Source of the DNA: Bacteroidales bacterium
Lineage (GTDB): Bacteria; Bacteroidota; Bacteroidia; Bacteroidales; F082
Direction: 5' to 3'
Assembly (NCBI GenBank): GCA_023229245.1
Contig: JALNZU010000004.1
Location: 87,487 to 151,486 of the forward strand
Length of the DNA: 64,000 nt
A program made the translations under genes and the position numbers. The notes below the pieces were generated by a model. It saw nothing but the letters and a program-made list of their open reading frames with translations, was not told the origin of the DNA and searched no databases. How positions within the stretch are numbered: position 1 is the stretch's first letter; every line of letters starts with the position of its first letter. Shown in pieces: positions 1-9,387 of the stretch.

Positions 1-310
1 AGTTGCGTTTGGTCTCGAATATTTCGGCCATGACCTGATTGCTGATCGCACAAGCTTCCGCCGATTGAATTTGATTGGCTAAGGATAAAGCTTGCCTAGA
101 GAAGTACAAAGCTCTGTCAGGGTCAAGCTCTTTAAGATAGGTTGCTAATTGATTCAGATACGAAAGTTTGTCAAAGCTGTCTTCATTATCAGCTACAAGC
201 ATCATCACACTGTCCACATAATGCGAATGATCCTGAGCAAATAAGCCATGTGTCAAACCACATACACATTTCAAAAAAAACACGCAACCTATGAGTTTAG
301 TGACCTTCAT
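1..310 (-). CDS. N-terminal part of a secreted or membrane TPR sensor-like protein (cut by window edge)
   Basis: Reading the minus strand from the ATG at 308-310 gives an uninterrupted frame of about 103 codons that runs off the left edge. It begins with a signal peptide (MKVTKLIGCVFFLK, cleavage plausible after LFAQ), followed by short helical segments typical of the first TPR units of Bacteroidota TPR/coiled-coil sensors (DSFDKLSYLNQLATYLKELD, then DRALYFSRQALSLANQ). In this phylum such N-termini usually precede a transmembrane helix and a histidine kinase, cyclase or HTH output domain, as in the TPR regulator at 59265-60686, but the output part lies outside the window. The frame is seen directly; the sensor role is inference. 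Confidence 0.7.
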   Translation of the reverse strand, partial: MKVTKLIGCVFFLKCVCGLTHGLFAQDHSHYVDSVMMLVADNEDSFDKLSYLNQLATYLKELDPDRALYFSRQALSLANQIQSAEACAISNQVMAEIFETKRN

Positions 311-540
311 TGCAACAGCTTTACTGAAATAGATACCTTAATTTTACTATCAATAGGCATTTTGTTTTGGATTTGATGTTTATCCAACAACCTGATATGT
401 TTTCTATATCCTATCTCTGAAGTATGTAGGCAAAAATAATCAGTTTTTCTGTTTTTGGTGTGTTTGTTTTATTGGGAAAGACTTTTTGAACTAAAGAATA
501 AATCGGGATATATGCATTTTCCAATAGTGTATAAAAAAAC

Positions 541-573
541 GATAGAACCATCCGGCCGACGGATGGTTCTATC
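541..573 (-). terminator. Rho-independent terminator
   Basis: Perfect 14-bp stem (GATAGAACCATCCG / CGGATGGTTCTATC) with a 5-nt loop. On the minus strand it is followed by a run of seven T. It lies just downstream of the secreted Omp28-like gene that stops at 596, so it should end the sigma factor/Omp28 operon. Confidence 0.9.
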
Positions 574-595
574 GAAAAACTTAAAACATCTATTA

Positions 596-2467
596 TTATT
601 TATTAATTACTATCTTTTTAATATATTGTTGACCAGCGCTTTGTATCATTAGCGTATAAGTTCCGTTGATCAGTTCGTCGGTATTCAGACGGATGATCTG
701 TTTTTTTGCCCCATGATTTATGATTGTTCTTTCAATCATCGTTTTACCTATCATGTTTATCAGATACATGTCAACAATTCCGTCGTTCGGCATTTCAAAT
801 GCAATGTTTAGTTCGTTTTGGGCTGGATTAGGGTACACACTCAGGCCGATTTCTTCTTGCTTTTGGGGTACGTTCAGGTAGTTACTGATCACATTGTTGG
901 CGTTGAGTATCTCGCCTGTGACAGTGTTCACTATGAAACCAATGAAGCTGAGTTTCTCGTATCTCCATGTGTCGGGTATATCAATGGTATATGAATACGA
1001 ATGAATGCTACCACTTTCTATAGGTGTAGGCAAGCTTCCTTCTGTTCCAAAAGGGGTATCCAATATTCGACGTGCCACGTGGTCGTAATGCATCTCGGAA
1101 GCTAGTATAGATTGCGGCATGCTTTCAAATCCACACATTGGGCCGTATGCGCCGCCTGCATAATAATTAGTCTGATTCCATTGTGAGCTGGTTCCCCATA
1201 AGCTATCTTCGGTAATGATCACTCCAAACCTTAGTTCTTCTTGTACAAGAGCTACAAACTCTGATTCCAGATCGAAGCTTACCATACGTGTTTCTGGGTC
1301 CCAATGGAAGTTTATTATGTCGATAGTTGCAGGGCTGATTGTGTTGATACGGCGCTCATATCCGGCTTCCAGCAGACTTGGATCATCATCGCCCGGTGTT
1401 CGGTCGGTGGTAACCTGCGGATATCCCATAAATCCGGGAATAATATTAGGTATCGCAGCATCATAAGGAGCATATACCATAGGATCATCATTGTGAACCG
1501 CTACACCAATCCAGGTGTCGGGATAGGTATCAGCCATATAATCCATAAAACAAATACCCCTTGTACACCATCCACACCAGGTTCCGGTAGCTTCTTCGGC
1601 TAACACTTTTTTGGTCGGAATAAAAGATACCACACTAACTAAGCTTTCCAGACTGTTGTTATCAGGGTTTTGATCAATAGTACCGTTGACATTGTCGATA
1701 GTAGTCAGAATAGTATAAGCTCCTAATTCCGTTAGTGTGATTTCCTCAGTATGAGTAAAACTATATGACTGTCCTATAGTGATATTCACTCCGCTTACAT
1801 GATATGTAACAGCTTCGCCTTGGTTGATCGAGTATAACACATCAAAAGAAGTGATGGGGTTTATCCCTTCGTTGACCACCATACCTTTTAGCTGGAAAGA
1901 GGAATTTATGGGAATATAAGGTGAAACATCCACTTTGACTAAAGCTACATCTACATCGAAAGGTGTTTCAACCTTCACATCATCTATATACCAGTAATTT
2001 ACATTATAAAGATTACCGCTGATAAATAAACAGATTTGTACATTGCTTTGGTTGACACCGGCCATTTCTACCATAATTTGTTCAGGGCCTACTGAGGTAG
2101 TAGGTGTTTTTTGCCAGAGCACCTCCCATTCGCCTTCACCAACACGAAACGCCGCACCTATGGTAGGGCCATTGGAGTAAAAGTCGTACATATGGCGAAA
2201 GCTGAGAATAAGGTCAGAAGCCTCGGTCAAATCCATCACCGGAGAGATAAGCCGGGAGGTGGTGTTTTGTTGAACCCATGAAAACTTAGCTTCGGGAGCT
2301 TGCCCTCCTGCATTATTCGAATTGCTCCTTGACCATTGGTTTGGAACACCTTCGGCAATCCAGCCCTCAGGCATCCACGCACCAGAAAAGTCTTCATTCA
2401 GGTAAGACTGTGAGAAAGCACTAAGGTAAAAAAGTGCCCATACAATAAGTAGTAGATTTCTTTTCAT
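596..2467 (-). CDS. Omp28-related thioredoxin-like T9SS-secreted protein
   Basis: 623-residue exported protein with a signal peptide (residues 1-20, ending AFSQ). Residues about 22-170 resemble a choice-of-anchor J/cleaved-adhesin beta-sandwich (LNEDFSG...PEGW, YIDDVKVE). Residues about 172-285 look like a CARDB/Ig-like fold. Residues about 288-520 match the Omp28 family, with a CGWC thioredoxin-type motif at 298-301. The last ~75 residues are a type A T9SS sorting domain (LSVYPNPAQNELNIAFEMP... ending KKIVINK), so it should cross the outer membrane through T9SS and be attached to the surface or released. Omp28 proteins are often lipid-anchored surface antigens; the CxxC suggests a redox or disulfide role, unproven. 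It lies 36 bp behind the ECF sigma gene and is probably co-transcribed. Confidence 0.88.
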   Translation of the reverse strand: MKRNLLLIVWALFYLSAFSQSYLNEDFSGAWMPEGWIAEGVPNQWSRSNSNNAGGQAPEAKFSWVQQNTTSRLISPVMDLTEASDLILSFRHMYDFYSNGPTIGAAFRVGEGEWEVLWQKTPTTSVGPEQIMVEMAGVNQSNVQICLFISGNLYNVNYWYIDDVKVETPFDVDVALVKVDVSPYIPINSSFQLKGMVVNEGINPITSFDVLYSINQGEAVTYHVSGVNITIGQSYSFTHTEEITLTELGAYTILTTIDNVNGTIDQNPDNNSLESLVSVVSFIPTKKVLAEEATGTWCGWCTRGICFMDYMADTYPDTWIGVAVHNDDPMVYAPYDAAIPNIIPGFMGYPQVTTDRTPGDDDPSLLEAGYERRINTISPATIDIINFHWDPETRMVSFDLESEFVALVQEELRFGVIITEDSLWGTSSQWNQTNYYAGGAYGPMCGFESMPQSILASEMHYDHVARRILDTPFGTEGSLPTPIESGSIHSYSYTIDIPDTWRYEKLSFIGFIVNTVTGEILNANNVISNYLNVPQKQEEIGLSVYPNPAQNELNIAFEMPNDGIVDMYLINMIGKTMIERTIINHGAKKQIIRLNTDELINGTYTLMIQSAGQQYIKKIVINK

Positions 2468-2503
2468 AAGAATTGATGTTAATGGTTAATTATGATGAAA
2501 AAC

Positions 2504-3070
2504 TCAAGTAAAATATTTGTTGGGTATGTGTTCTTTCATGCGATGTGAATAGCTTTTTCGCAAACTGGCCCTTGCACGTGTAAGCTGTGATTTAGAAGTG
2601 TTTTCAGAGATATTCAGCATGCTCCCAATTTCCTTGTGAGTAAAGCCTTCTATTACGTTAAGTTGAAATACTCTCTTATAGCCTAATGGGAGTAATTCGA
2701 TCAGTGCTTGAATTTCTTGATGATATACAGCTGAGGTGACTGAATGCTCCGAAACGACACTATCAGGCAAATAAGTCAACTCGTTTTCTGTGTAAGTGAT
2801 TTTTTTTCTTTTATAGAAATTTAAGGCAGTGGTTACCATTATCCTTCGTAGCCAGCTCTCGAAAGTGCCTTTGAATGAAAAATCAGCAAGATATCGAAAC
2901 ACCTTAATAAAGCCCTCCTGAAGGATATCCTCAGCATCTTCCAACGAACGGGCATATCTACGGCAAACAGGTAAAAGCCGGGGAGCAAAGTAATGATATA
3001 ATTGAAATTCAGCCTGTCGGTCTCGTTTGATACAGTGTTGGATAAGAGAATAGGTTTCAGTTTGAGTCAT
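2504..3070 (-). CDS. RNA polymerase ECF-type sigma factor
   Basis: 188 residues, a normal ECF sigma-70 length. Region 2 is at residues about 20-90, with the core-binding motif (SLEDAEDILQEGFIKVFRYL) and an aromatic-rich -10 recognition segment (FKGTFESWLRRIMVTTALNFYK). Region 4 at residues about 120-175 carries a helix-turn-helix (GFTHKEIGSMLNISENTSKSQLTRAR). It directs RNA polymerase to a small regulon. The only co-oriented partner is the T9SS Omp28-like gene 36 bp downstream; no anti-sigma/FecR gene is next to it, so its signal is unknown. A -7-like TATTTTTG lies about 113 nt upstream of the ATG (3183-3190). Confidence 0.92.
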   Translation of the reverse strand: MTQTETYSLIQHCIKRDRQAEFQLYHYFAPRLLPVCRRYARSLEDAEDILQEGFIKVFRYLADFSFKGTFESWLRRIMVTTALNFYKRKKITYTENELTYLPDSVVSEHSVTSAVYHQEIQALIELLPLGYKRVFQLNVIEGFTHKEIGSMLNISENTSKSQLTRARASLRKSYSHRMKEHIPNKYFT

Positions 3071-3427
3071 TGATTCATTTCAGTTTAGTTTCCACTAAGG
3101 TAAGTCCTGTTCAAAACCTGGATCATCGTCATACCATTTATACGATTGTATTCAGACCATCTACTAAGCGAAAATTTCGATGCAAAAATATGGTGTGTCG
3201 GATGAACTATATGTGAAAAGCACTACTACAATAACTATACAATACAGTAATTTTTTTTCGTTATTCAAAATAAATCTTCTATACTTATAGAGTTAAGTAT
3301 CAGAAAAACAGTATAGTATGAATTGCTATACCTCTACAAAACGAAAAATTACCTGGACTAAGCTGAAAGACGTATTTTTACGACAGACAGAAATAGTAAT
3401 CCTGCATTATTTGCTGAAACTTTTTGA
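3071..3427. other. Intergenic region upstream of the sigma factor
   Basis: AT-rich with no convincing gene. A 61-codon plus-strand frame at 3318-3503 overlaps the end of the membrane protein and has no family features. The only signal is a TATTTTTG on the minus strand at 3183-3190, without a clear -33 partner at the usual spacing. Confidence 0.5.
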
Positions 3428-3865
3428 TCAGAACCAGCCTGTCCCGAAATTACGGAAAGGCCATGGGATGGAAATCAAAATGATAAGGAATGCAACTAAA
3501 TAAGCAAAAAACAGTTTTCTACTGTTAGAAGCATGTTGAAGTAGCTTTTTATTCTTTGAATAAAAAATGGTCATTATAACTAATGCAATGACCATCAAGC
3601 TGATATGTTCAATTAAATAAAATCTTGACAAAGCATATTTCATGGAAGAGGCAGAAAAAATGACCTTAGGACTGATAAAATATAGAATCAGACCTAAAAG
3701 GAGTTGAAAATGCCCTGCAGCTAAAGTGATCTTGGAGTAATTCAGTGCCCTGCCGGATTGTTTAGCTGAAAATGCCGATTTATACAAGCTGACAAGAGCA
3801 AAGATCATGGCAATAATGAAAATCCAGCGTAGCCCCGAATGACTTTTGACAAGTATAGAATACAT
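3428..3865 (-). CDS. Small four-helix membrane protein, cytochrome-b-like
   Basis: 145 residues with four hydrophobic segments (about 12-30, 45-65, 85-105, 120-138). It opens with SHSGLRWIFIIAMIFALVSLY and has a second conserved-looking histidine region (LIEHISLMVIALVIMTIFY) and an IPWPF near the end. Similar proteins are common in Bacteroidota and often named 'cytochrome B' because of paired histidines in adjacent helices. Haem binding is not shown here, and the physiological role is unknown. It is monocistronic, flanked by gaps of more than 300 bp. Confidence 0.6.
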   Translation of the reverse strand: MYSILVKSHSGLRWIFIIAMIFALVSLYKSAFSAKQSGRALNYSKITLAAGHFQLLLGLILYFISPKVIFSASSMKYALSRFYLIEHISLMVIALVIMTIFYSKNKKLLQHASNSRKLFFAYLVAFLIILISIPWPFRNFGTGWF

Positions 3866-4187
3866 ATATTATTTGTGTTTTAGTTGTTACTTATTTGACT
3901 TTTAGTGCATTGTCTGTAACGGTACAACTACGTAAAGCAGAGATCATACACATTTTTACAGACAACTTACCTTGATAAACCGTGTGAATACACATCAGTA
4001 AATCAAACAGCAAGAATACTTAAAAGTTTGATAGGAGCGAAATTATTCAGCTTGTTTTTATGTCGGTATGACCAAAGTATTGAAGGTGAGCCGTTCGGCG
4101 GTTGAAACCCTATCAGTTTTGGTTTGACTACCTATACCTGACACATCTTATGTTGAATCATTTTTTAGTAAAAATGGTTATGACCCA
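3866..4187. other. Intergenic region without recognisable gene
   Basis: About 320 bp between two co-directional membrane-protein genes. No open frame with family features, no tRNA fold and no strong hairpin was seen. Confidence 0.4.
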
Positions 4188-4871
4188 TTATTTACGCATG
4201 GCAAAACTCAGGATCACACCTAAAATAAGGCTAAGGAATGCGGCAAACAACACCTGATAGCTTTCAGGAAGCAGAAAAGTGATCGTATGGGCGGGTATCC
4301 AGAAAAGAGGAATGGATTTTTTAAACACAAAATTCCATAAGCTGTCCCAGTCCATCGTATTAAAGATCTTTCGTAGCTGTATAGGTCTGACAAGTGCAAT
4401 GGCTCTTCCGTTCCATTGCGAAATATGTGCATCAGTGATACGGTGCAGGGTCATCATCACCGGTGCATAAATCAGGTTCATGGTCATACTGATACAAAAG
4501 GCTACTATTACTTTCTGAAAACTAAACGCATCCTGTATCGCTGTGGGTGCGAAAGTATATCCTAAATATGCCAAAAAGGCTGGAGTACCGTTTGCAAAAA
4601 TGACGAAAGCTAATTTAATAGTAAATCCTAATAAGCCCCACACCACAGCTTTTGGAAACCAACCGAACCCTTTATGACCGTATCTCCCTGTGCGGATGCG
4701 CAGTGCTAAGCTTTCACCGAAAGTTGCCAATACGGCAAATTTGAAGAAGCTCATCCACATACCATGAGTGTCATTTAAAAAAGTATAGGCTGAGGATAGG
4801 GGTGTGAGTAATAAAAACATTGATACAGTCAATAGCACTATGGCAATGACAATCAGATCATGCTTTTTCAT
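4188..4871 (-). CDS. Integral membrane protein, Mpv17/PMP22-like
   Basis: 227 residues with about five hydrophobic segments. The C-terminal third (LFWIPAHTITFLLPESYQVLFAAFLSLILGVILSF) has the order W-P-H-x-x-x-F-x-x-P-x-x-Y-x-V that resembles the Mpv17/PMP22 signature, and residues about 40-75 hold a GESLALRIRTGRYGHKGFGW segment matching the conserved GD/GE turn. The match is by eye and weak, and the substrate is unknown. It starts 17 bp after the acyl-CoA synthetase stop, so the two genes are probably co-transcribed. Confidence 0.5.
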   Translation of the reverse strand: MKKHDLIVIAIVLLTVSMFLLLTPLSSAYTFLNDTHGMWMSFFKFAVLATFGESLALRIRTGRYGHKGFGWFPKAVVWGLLGFTIKLAFVIFANGTPAFLAYLGYTFAPTAIQDAFSFQKVIVAFCISMTMNLIYAPVMMTLHRITDAHISQWNGRAIALVRPIQLRKIFNTMDWDSLWNFVFKKSIPLFWIPAHTITFLLPESYQVLFAAFLSLILGVILSFAMRK

Positions 4872-4888
4872 AGACTTGTGTCCTTTAT

Positions 4889-6946
4889 TTATTTTTCAAT
4901 GCGTATGCGTGCATCAACGGCGACCAGGGTCTGTTCGTTGGCGAGTAGCGGATTTAAGTCAAGTTCAGCTATTTCGGGGGCTGCTTGTGCCAATGCGGAA
5001 AGACGTAGGATGACGTCCGCAAAAGCCGGTAAATGAATTCCTTTTTGCCCGCGATATCCTTGCAGGAGTTTGAAGCTCTTCAGGTTTTTGATCATATTAT
5101 TGGCTTCCTTTGAGCTAACAGGAACTAAAGCTTTGGATACATCATTCAGTATCTCGATTACAACACCTCCCATGCCGCTCATCAAAACATGTCCAAAATC
5201 ACCTTCACGGCTCAGACCTGCAAACAGTTCCATACCTGATAGCATGGGTTGTAATAAAATGGCAGTAGTATCCGGTATTTGCATCATTCGCTCAAACTCT
5301 TTTATCAGAGTTTCTTTGTCCTTTACATTGAGAACCACACCCCCTACATCGGATTTATGTACCGGTCCTACTACTTTCATCACTAAAGGAAAGCCTGTTT
5401 TTTCAGCTGATTTCAGAGCTTCTTCCCTAGTATGCACTACTGCTTCTGTTACTCTGTTTATTCCGGCAGCATCCAATAATTGCTGTACTTTGTTGGGTGA
5501 TAAATAGCCGTTTTCCGCTTTTTCTATGCTATTTCTTATATCCTGATAATGTATTTCAATCTGATCGGGCTCATCGTCAGCAGGTTTTGGGGTATGATAT
5601 ACCCGTGTCAGAGCTTGTGCTAAGATCACTTCATCCGGAAAGATCACTCTGCCTTTTGCGATAAAGCTCTCGATCTCTGAGGCTGCTGTCAACACGGATG
5701 GCAGCACCGGATAAATAGGTTTTTTACTATGTTGCATTTTTTCATCCAATACTTCATACACGTCGAAGATTGGGCTCAGGCCAGGGGTACCAAAAATGAC
5801 TACCATTGCATCTATGTGGTCAAACTGATCGGTAACGGTATCAATGATAAGCCCTAATTGTTCAGCAGTACCTGTTGCCAGAAAATCAATGGGGTTAGCT
5901 ACTGAAGATCCAGGGAATAGTTGATCTTTAAGTGTTTCGGCTGCTTCGCCTGTGATAGGTGGTACTTGTAGTCCGCCATCAGATAGTGCATCGGTTAGCA
6001 TGACTGCCGGCCCTCCTGCATGGGTGATGATGGCAATATTTTCACCTTTTAGTTCGGGATGGGCAAACACGGAGGCTACAGCTATCAGGTCTTCTCTTCC
6101 GTAGCAACGTACTATACCTGCTTTTTTGAAGAGTGCATCAACAGCTGTGTCCGGACTGGCCATTGCACCTGTATGGGAGGATGCTGCACGGCTGCCTGCA
6201 TCGCTTGAACCTGCTTTCACAGCAGCAATCCTACACCCTTTCCTGATCAATGATGAAGCATGCTTGAGCAACTTTTGTGGCTTGGCAATATGTTCTATAT
6301 ACAATAGCTTGATATTGGAATCGCGGATAGGATCATAGTGCAAGTCCATATGTTCTAAAATCTCTTCAACTCCCATCTGTGCTGAGTTACCTACCGAAAA
6401 AACATTGGCAAACCTAAGCCCTTTTGGAATACCTGCTTCCATGATGAAACAGGCAGTTGCTCCAGAACCGGAAATAAAATCACAACCTTTAGGGTCGAGT
6501 TTGGGAATGGGATGGGTGAAAATACTATGATGTGTTGGGGTAAGTATGCCCACACAATTTGGTCCTATAAGCGAACCACCTGCTTCATTGATTGTGTGAA
6601 CAATCTGCTGCTCAAGCAGCCGTCCTTCCTCACTCTCTTCACTAAATCCAGCTGATAATATGATAAAGGCTTTAGTTTCTTTCTGCTGTGCCAACACAGC
6701 TACCGTGTCTGGGGTATAGCGTGCTGCGATAGCAATGACAGCCAAATCGGTCTTTGGTAGATCAGCCACATTTCTATAACTTTTAACACCTTGTATCTCA
6801 TCTTCTTTTGGATTTACAACATACAACCGGCCTTGAAAATTACCGTCAATGATATTTTTTAACACTTTTCCGCCCGGTTTACTAATGTCGTTAGAAGCAC
6901 CTACTACAACTATACTTTGAGGCTGGAGCAACTGTCTTGTAATCAT
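4889..6946 (-). CDS. Acyl-CoA synthetase, NDP-forming (ADP-forming acetate-CoA ligase, fused alpha-beta)
   Basis: 685 residues in the order CoA-binding Rossmann domain (about 1-130, VVVGASNDISKPGGKVLKNI), succinyl-CoA-ligase-like domain (about 150-450) and ATP-grasp domain (about 465-685). The phosphohistidine segment SRAASSHTGAMA places the likely catalytic His at 258. This is the fused form that converts acetyl- or another acyl-CoA, ADP and phosphate to acid, CoA and ATP, a fermentative energy-conserving step in anaerobes. Exact acyl specificity cannot be read from sequence. A -7-type TATCTTTG lies about 40 nt upstream of the ATG (6986-6993). Confidence 0.92.
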   Translation of the reverse strand: MITRQLLQPQSIVVVGASNDISKPGGKVLKNIIDGNFQGRLYVVNPKEDEIQGVKSYRNVADLPKTDLAVIAIAARYTPDTVAVLAQQKETKAFIILSAGFSEESEEGRLLEQQIVHTINEAGGSLIGPNCVGILTPTHHSIFTHPIPKLDPKGCDFISGSGATACFIMEAGIPKGLRFANVFSVGNSAQMGVEEILEHMDLHYDPIRDSNIKLLYIEHIAKPQKLLKHASSLIRKGCRIAAVKAGSSDAGSRAASSHTGAMASPDTAVDALFKKAGIVRCYGREDLIAVASVFAHPELKGENIAIITHAGGPAVMLTDALSDGGLQVPPITGEAAETLKDQLFPGSSVANPIDFLATGTAEQLGLIIDTVTDQFDHIDAMVVIFGTPGLSPIFDVYEVLDEKMQHSKKPIYPVLPSVLTAASEIESFIAKGRVIFPDEVILAQALTRVYHTPKPADDEPDQIEIHYQDIRNSIEKAENGYLSPNKVQQLLDAAGINRVTEAVVHTREEALKSAEKTGFPLVMKVVGPVHKSDVGGVVLNVKDKETLIKEFERMMQIPDTTAILLQPMLSGMELFAGLSREGDFGHVLMSGMGGVVIEILNDVSKALVPVSSKEANNMIKNLKSFKLLQGYRGQKGIHLPAFADVILRLSALAQAAPEIAELDLNPLLANEQTLVAVDARIRIEK

Positions 6947-6985
6947 ACTTTTATTTGTATTAATTTATATATCAGTATTTTGCGG

Positions 6986-6993
6986 CAAAGATA
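6986..6993 (-). promoter_or_regulatory. Candidate -7 element for the acyl-CoA synthetase gene
   Basis: TATCTTTG on the minus strand fits the Bacteroidota -7 consensus TANNTTTG, about 40 nt before the ATG at 6946. No good TTTG is present 19 bp further upstream. Confidence 0.4.
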
Positions 6994-7044
6994 AAAAGAA
7001 TCGGTGCTGTCTATAATTCTGATAGCTTATTTAGAATGAATCAA

Positions 7045-7071
7045 AAAAGCAGACCTGATAAGCCTGCTTTT
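7045..7071 (-). terminator. Rho-independent terminator of the DAK2-DegV gene
   Basis: AAAAGCAGGC pairs with GTCTGCTTTT (one G-T wobble) around a 7-nt loop when read on the minus strand, followed by a T-run. It lies 30 bp after the stop at 7102. Confidence 0.8.
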
Positions 7072-7101
7072 AAGTTTCTATGTGTATAAAAGTAAAATGA
7101 C

Positions 7102-8961
7102 TTACTCTAAGAGGACAGATAGTGCAACTACTCCGGGACCAACATTTGCTATCAATACCGGTGATGCCTGCATGATAAATTTTGGTTTTTGCCCGGTCAG
7201 CAGTTCCATTTGTTCGGCATACCATTGGGCTGAGGTTTCGTTTTCGGCGTGTGAAATAGCGTAACCCCACACTTTGTTGGCACCAATAAACCGTTCCATC
7301 TCTTTCATAATCATTTTCATGCTGGCTTTTTCGCTTAGTGGCTTACCGAAAACTTCTGTTTTTCCATGATTTTTAACTTCTACTATAGGTTTGATACCTA
7401 AGATCTTTCCTATCAATCCTTTGGTATGGCTCACTCTACCGCTTTTCACCATGAACTTCATGTTTTTAGAGCTGACTAAGATGCGGGATTTTTCTGTCCA
7501 GCCATCAATAGCCTGAACTAATTCATCATGCTGCCGGCCATTTGATATAGCTTCGGCAGCCCGCATTACGGTTAAGCCTAAAGCTGAGGTAAGGCGCTTA
7601 CTGTCGAGTACACTGATTTGTTTACCGGTATCCTGTATCAAACGTTTTGATGCATTGAGGCTGTTTTGCCAGGTACCACTCATACCCGAACTGATATGCA
7701 GGCTGATGATAGAATCAAAATGAGTAGCTAAGTAGTTGTATTTGTTCACAAACTCGGTGAAAGCCGGTTGAGCTGAAGTAGGATGTGTATCAGTTGTCTT
7801 AAGCTTTTTTACAAATTGATCTGGCTGAATAGTGATGCGGTCAATATAAAACTCTTCTCCAAAATGAACGGTAAGAGGTACTACCTGTATCTGATATTTT
7901 TCTATTATTTCGGCAGGCAGATCATTAGTTGAATCGGTAACCAATGCAATAGGATACTTGCGATTGGAAGCAATTTCGTTTTGCATGACCATATCGTCAA
8001 CCTTTTGAAACGAGATGGTAGCGTGTTGTGCTATATCATGAAACAATTCCCATGGATGATCAGTATGTATATGGATTCGCATTTTTTCAGGCGATCCGGC
8101 TATCACCATCGAGTCACCATGTTTTGCCATAATCTGAGCTAATTGATCGCGTTGCAGGTTTTTGCCATGTATCATAGCTTCGGTGCAATATCTGAATGTG
8201 ATCTCATCATGTGTGATGGCATCAACTGATTCAAGTATCTCAATATTTGCAGTATCTAATTCAATTTCTTGCTGGCCGTTCTTAAAATAGTCAAACATGC
8301 CTTCAAGGAATACCACAAACCCTTTGGCACCGGCATCAACTACATTGGCTTTGGCTAAAACTGCCATTTTTGATGTAGTGGCTTTAAGCGATTCCATAGC
8401 TATCAGTAGTCCGTCAAGTAGCAGTTTAAGAAAGTCTTCTATATGGTCTTTGAGTTTGTAGATACAGTCAGCCCAATCTTTTATGACCGAGATCATAGTA
8501 CCTTCTACCGGGTTGGCAATAGCTTCATAGGCATATTGCACTGCGTTGCGCATATACTCCGCAAAGGCACTGACCGATAAAGTTTCTTCATTCTGTATCT
8601 CATTGCTGAACCCATATAGAAACTGAGCGAATATGATACCCGAATTACCTCTGGCTCCTGTAAGGGCTGCATCAGCTAACGCAACGGCAGTGAGCTTTAG
8701 ATTAGGCTGTGCCTGAGCGGTGTTGACAATACTGCGCATGGTTGAAGCTAAGTTGGTACCGGTATCCGCATCAGCAACCGGAAATACATTGATCTTATTA
8801 AGATAGTGTTGATTTTCAAAAATGCGCTGTGCACCGGCAACAAAGCTGTTATAAAGCTGAATACCGTTTATTTCAGTGATTTTTATTGTCTCCAATGCTT
8901 CACTTATTAATGAATACCTTTGTTTAAAAGCACGGGCAAAGATAGCTATTTGTGAATGCAA
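7102..8961 (-). CDS. DAK2 domain fused to DegV (fatty-acid-kinase-like)
   Basis: Up to 619 residues. After a short leader, residues about 30-205 form a DAK2 (dihydroxyacetone-kinase L-type) domain with the phosphate/metal motif VADADTGTNLASTMRS. A linker domain (about 210-310) follows. Residues about 315-610 are a DegV fatty-acid-binding domain (VTDSTNDLPAE; HISSGMSGTWQNS). In Firmicutes, FakA (DAK2) and FakB (DegV) are separate and phosphorylate fatty acids; the single-chain fusion, common in Bacteroidota, probably does the same, though the substrate is inferred. The ATG at 8961 is doubtful: a -7 element (TATCTTTG, 8937-8944) lies inside the reading frame, so translation may begin at the TTG at 8895, closer to the usual family start before INGIQLYNSF. 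Confidence 0.88.
   Translation of the reverse strand: MHSQIAIFARAFKQRYSLISEALETIKITEINGIQLYNSFVAGAQRIFENQHYLNKINVFPVADADTGTNLASTMRSIVNTAQAQPNLKLTAVALADAALTGARGNSGIIFAQFLYGFSNEIQNEETLSVSAFAEYMRNAVQYAYEAIANPVEGTMISVIKDWADCIYKLKDHIEDFLKLLLDGLLIAMESLKATTSKMAVLAKANVVDAGAKGFVVFLEGMFDYFKNGQQEIELDTANIEILESVDAITHDEITFRYCTEAMIHGKNLQRDQLAQIMAKHGDSMVIAGSPEKMRIHIHTDHPWELFHDIAQHATISFQKVDDMVMQNEIASNRKYPIALVTDSTNDLPAEIIEKYQIQVVPLTVHFGEEFYIDRITIQPDQFVKKLKTTDTHPTSAQPAFTEFVNKYNYLATHFDSIISLHISSGMSGTWQNSLNASKRLIQDTGKQISVLDSKRLTSALGLTVMRAAEAISNGRQHDELVQAIDGWTEKSRILVSSKNMKFMVKSGRVSHTKGLIGKILGIKPIVEVKNHGKTEVFGKPLSEKASMKMIMKEMERFIGANKVWGYAISHAENETSAQWYAEQMELLTGQKPKFIMQASPVLIANVGPGVVALSVLLE
8937..8944 (-). promoter_or_regulatory. 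Candidate -7 element overlapping the 5' end of the DAK2-DegV frame
   Basis: TATCTTTG on the minus strand fits TANNTTTG. It lies downstream of the ATG at 8961, which argues for a start nearer 8895. No strong -33 element was found at 19 bp. Confidence 0.35.
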
Positions 8962-9387
8962 CCGACATGCTCAACCAAACGATGGAGTAATATATTCTAA
9001 GGCGCTATTCATAAATAGCTGATAAACAGCTTGGTAAGCTTGTTAGCATAAAGGTTGCATTGTTGATAACTTTTTTTGCAGCTTGAATAAGCCTGCTGCC
9101 GAACCGGATATCTTCCCTTGATTAAGAGTATGAATTCTACTTTAAATAATATGAATAGCGGGCGAATATTGGTCAGTTATCAGCTAATATAATGATGAAT
9201 AGTATATGTTATAAACTAAATGATGTAAATAAGATGGATTAAAGTGTAAAAAAAAGTAAAAAATCTTTAATTAAAGTTGTTTTGTATTCAGTTATATGTA
9301 AATTAGCCCCATAGAATAACTCCATCATAGATTTTATTCTACTAATTAACTGATTTTCAAACAAATTGCTAACCAAAATTCATCATT
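8962..9387. other. Divergent intergenic region with the susC leader
   Basis: About 425 bp between the minus-strand DAK2-DegV gene and the plus-strand truncated susC. The right half is very AT-rich and carries a promoter at 9277-9306 and a leader (AACCAAAATTCATCATTATG) that is repeated before the intact susC at 10288. No gene was seen. Confidence 0.5.
9277..9306 (+). promoter_or_regulatory. Candidate promoter of the truncated susC
   Basis: TTG, exactly 19 bp, then TAAATTAG, one mismatch from TANNTTTG. The start point would fall near 9313, about 75 nt upstream of the ATG at 9388. Confidence 0.5.

Noticed and set aside
455..652. 65-codon plus-strand frame
   Set aside because: It contains the terminator hairpin at 541-573 and overlaps the end of the Omp28-like gene, so it is a chance frame.
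3318..3503. 61-codon plus-strand frame
   Set aside because: It overlaps the coding end of the membrane protein on the other strand and has no promoter or family features.
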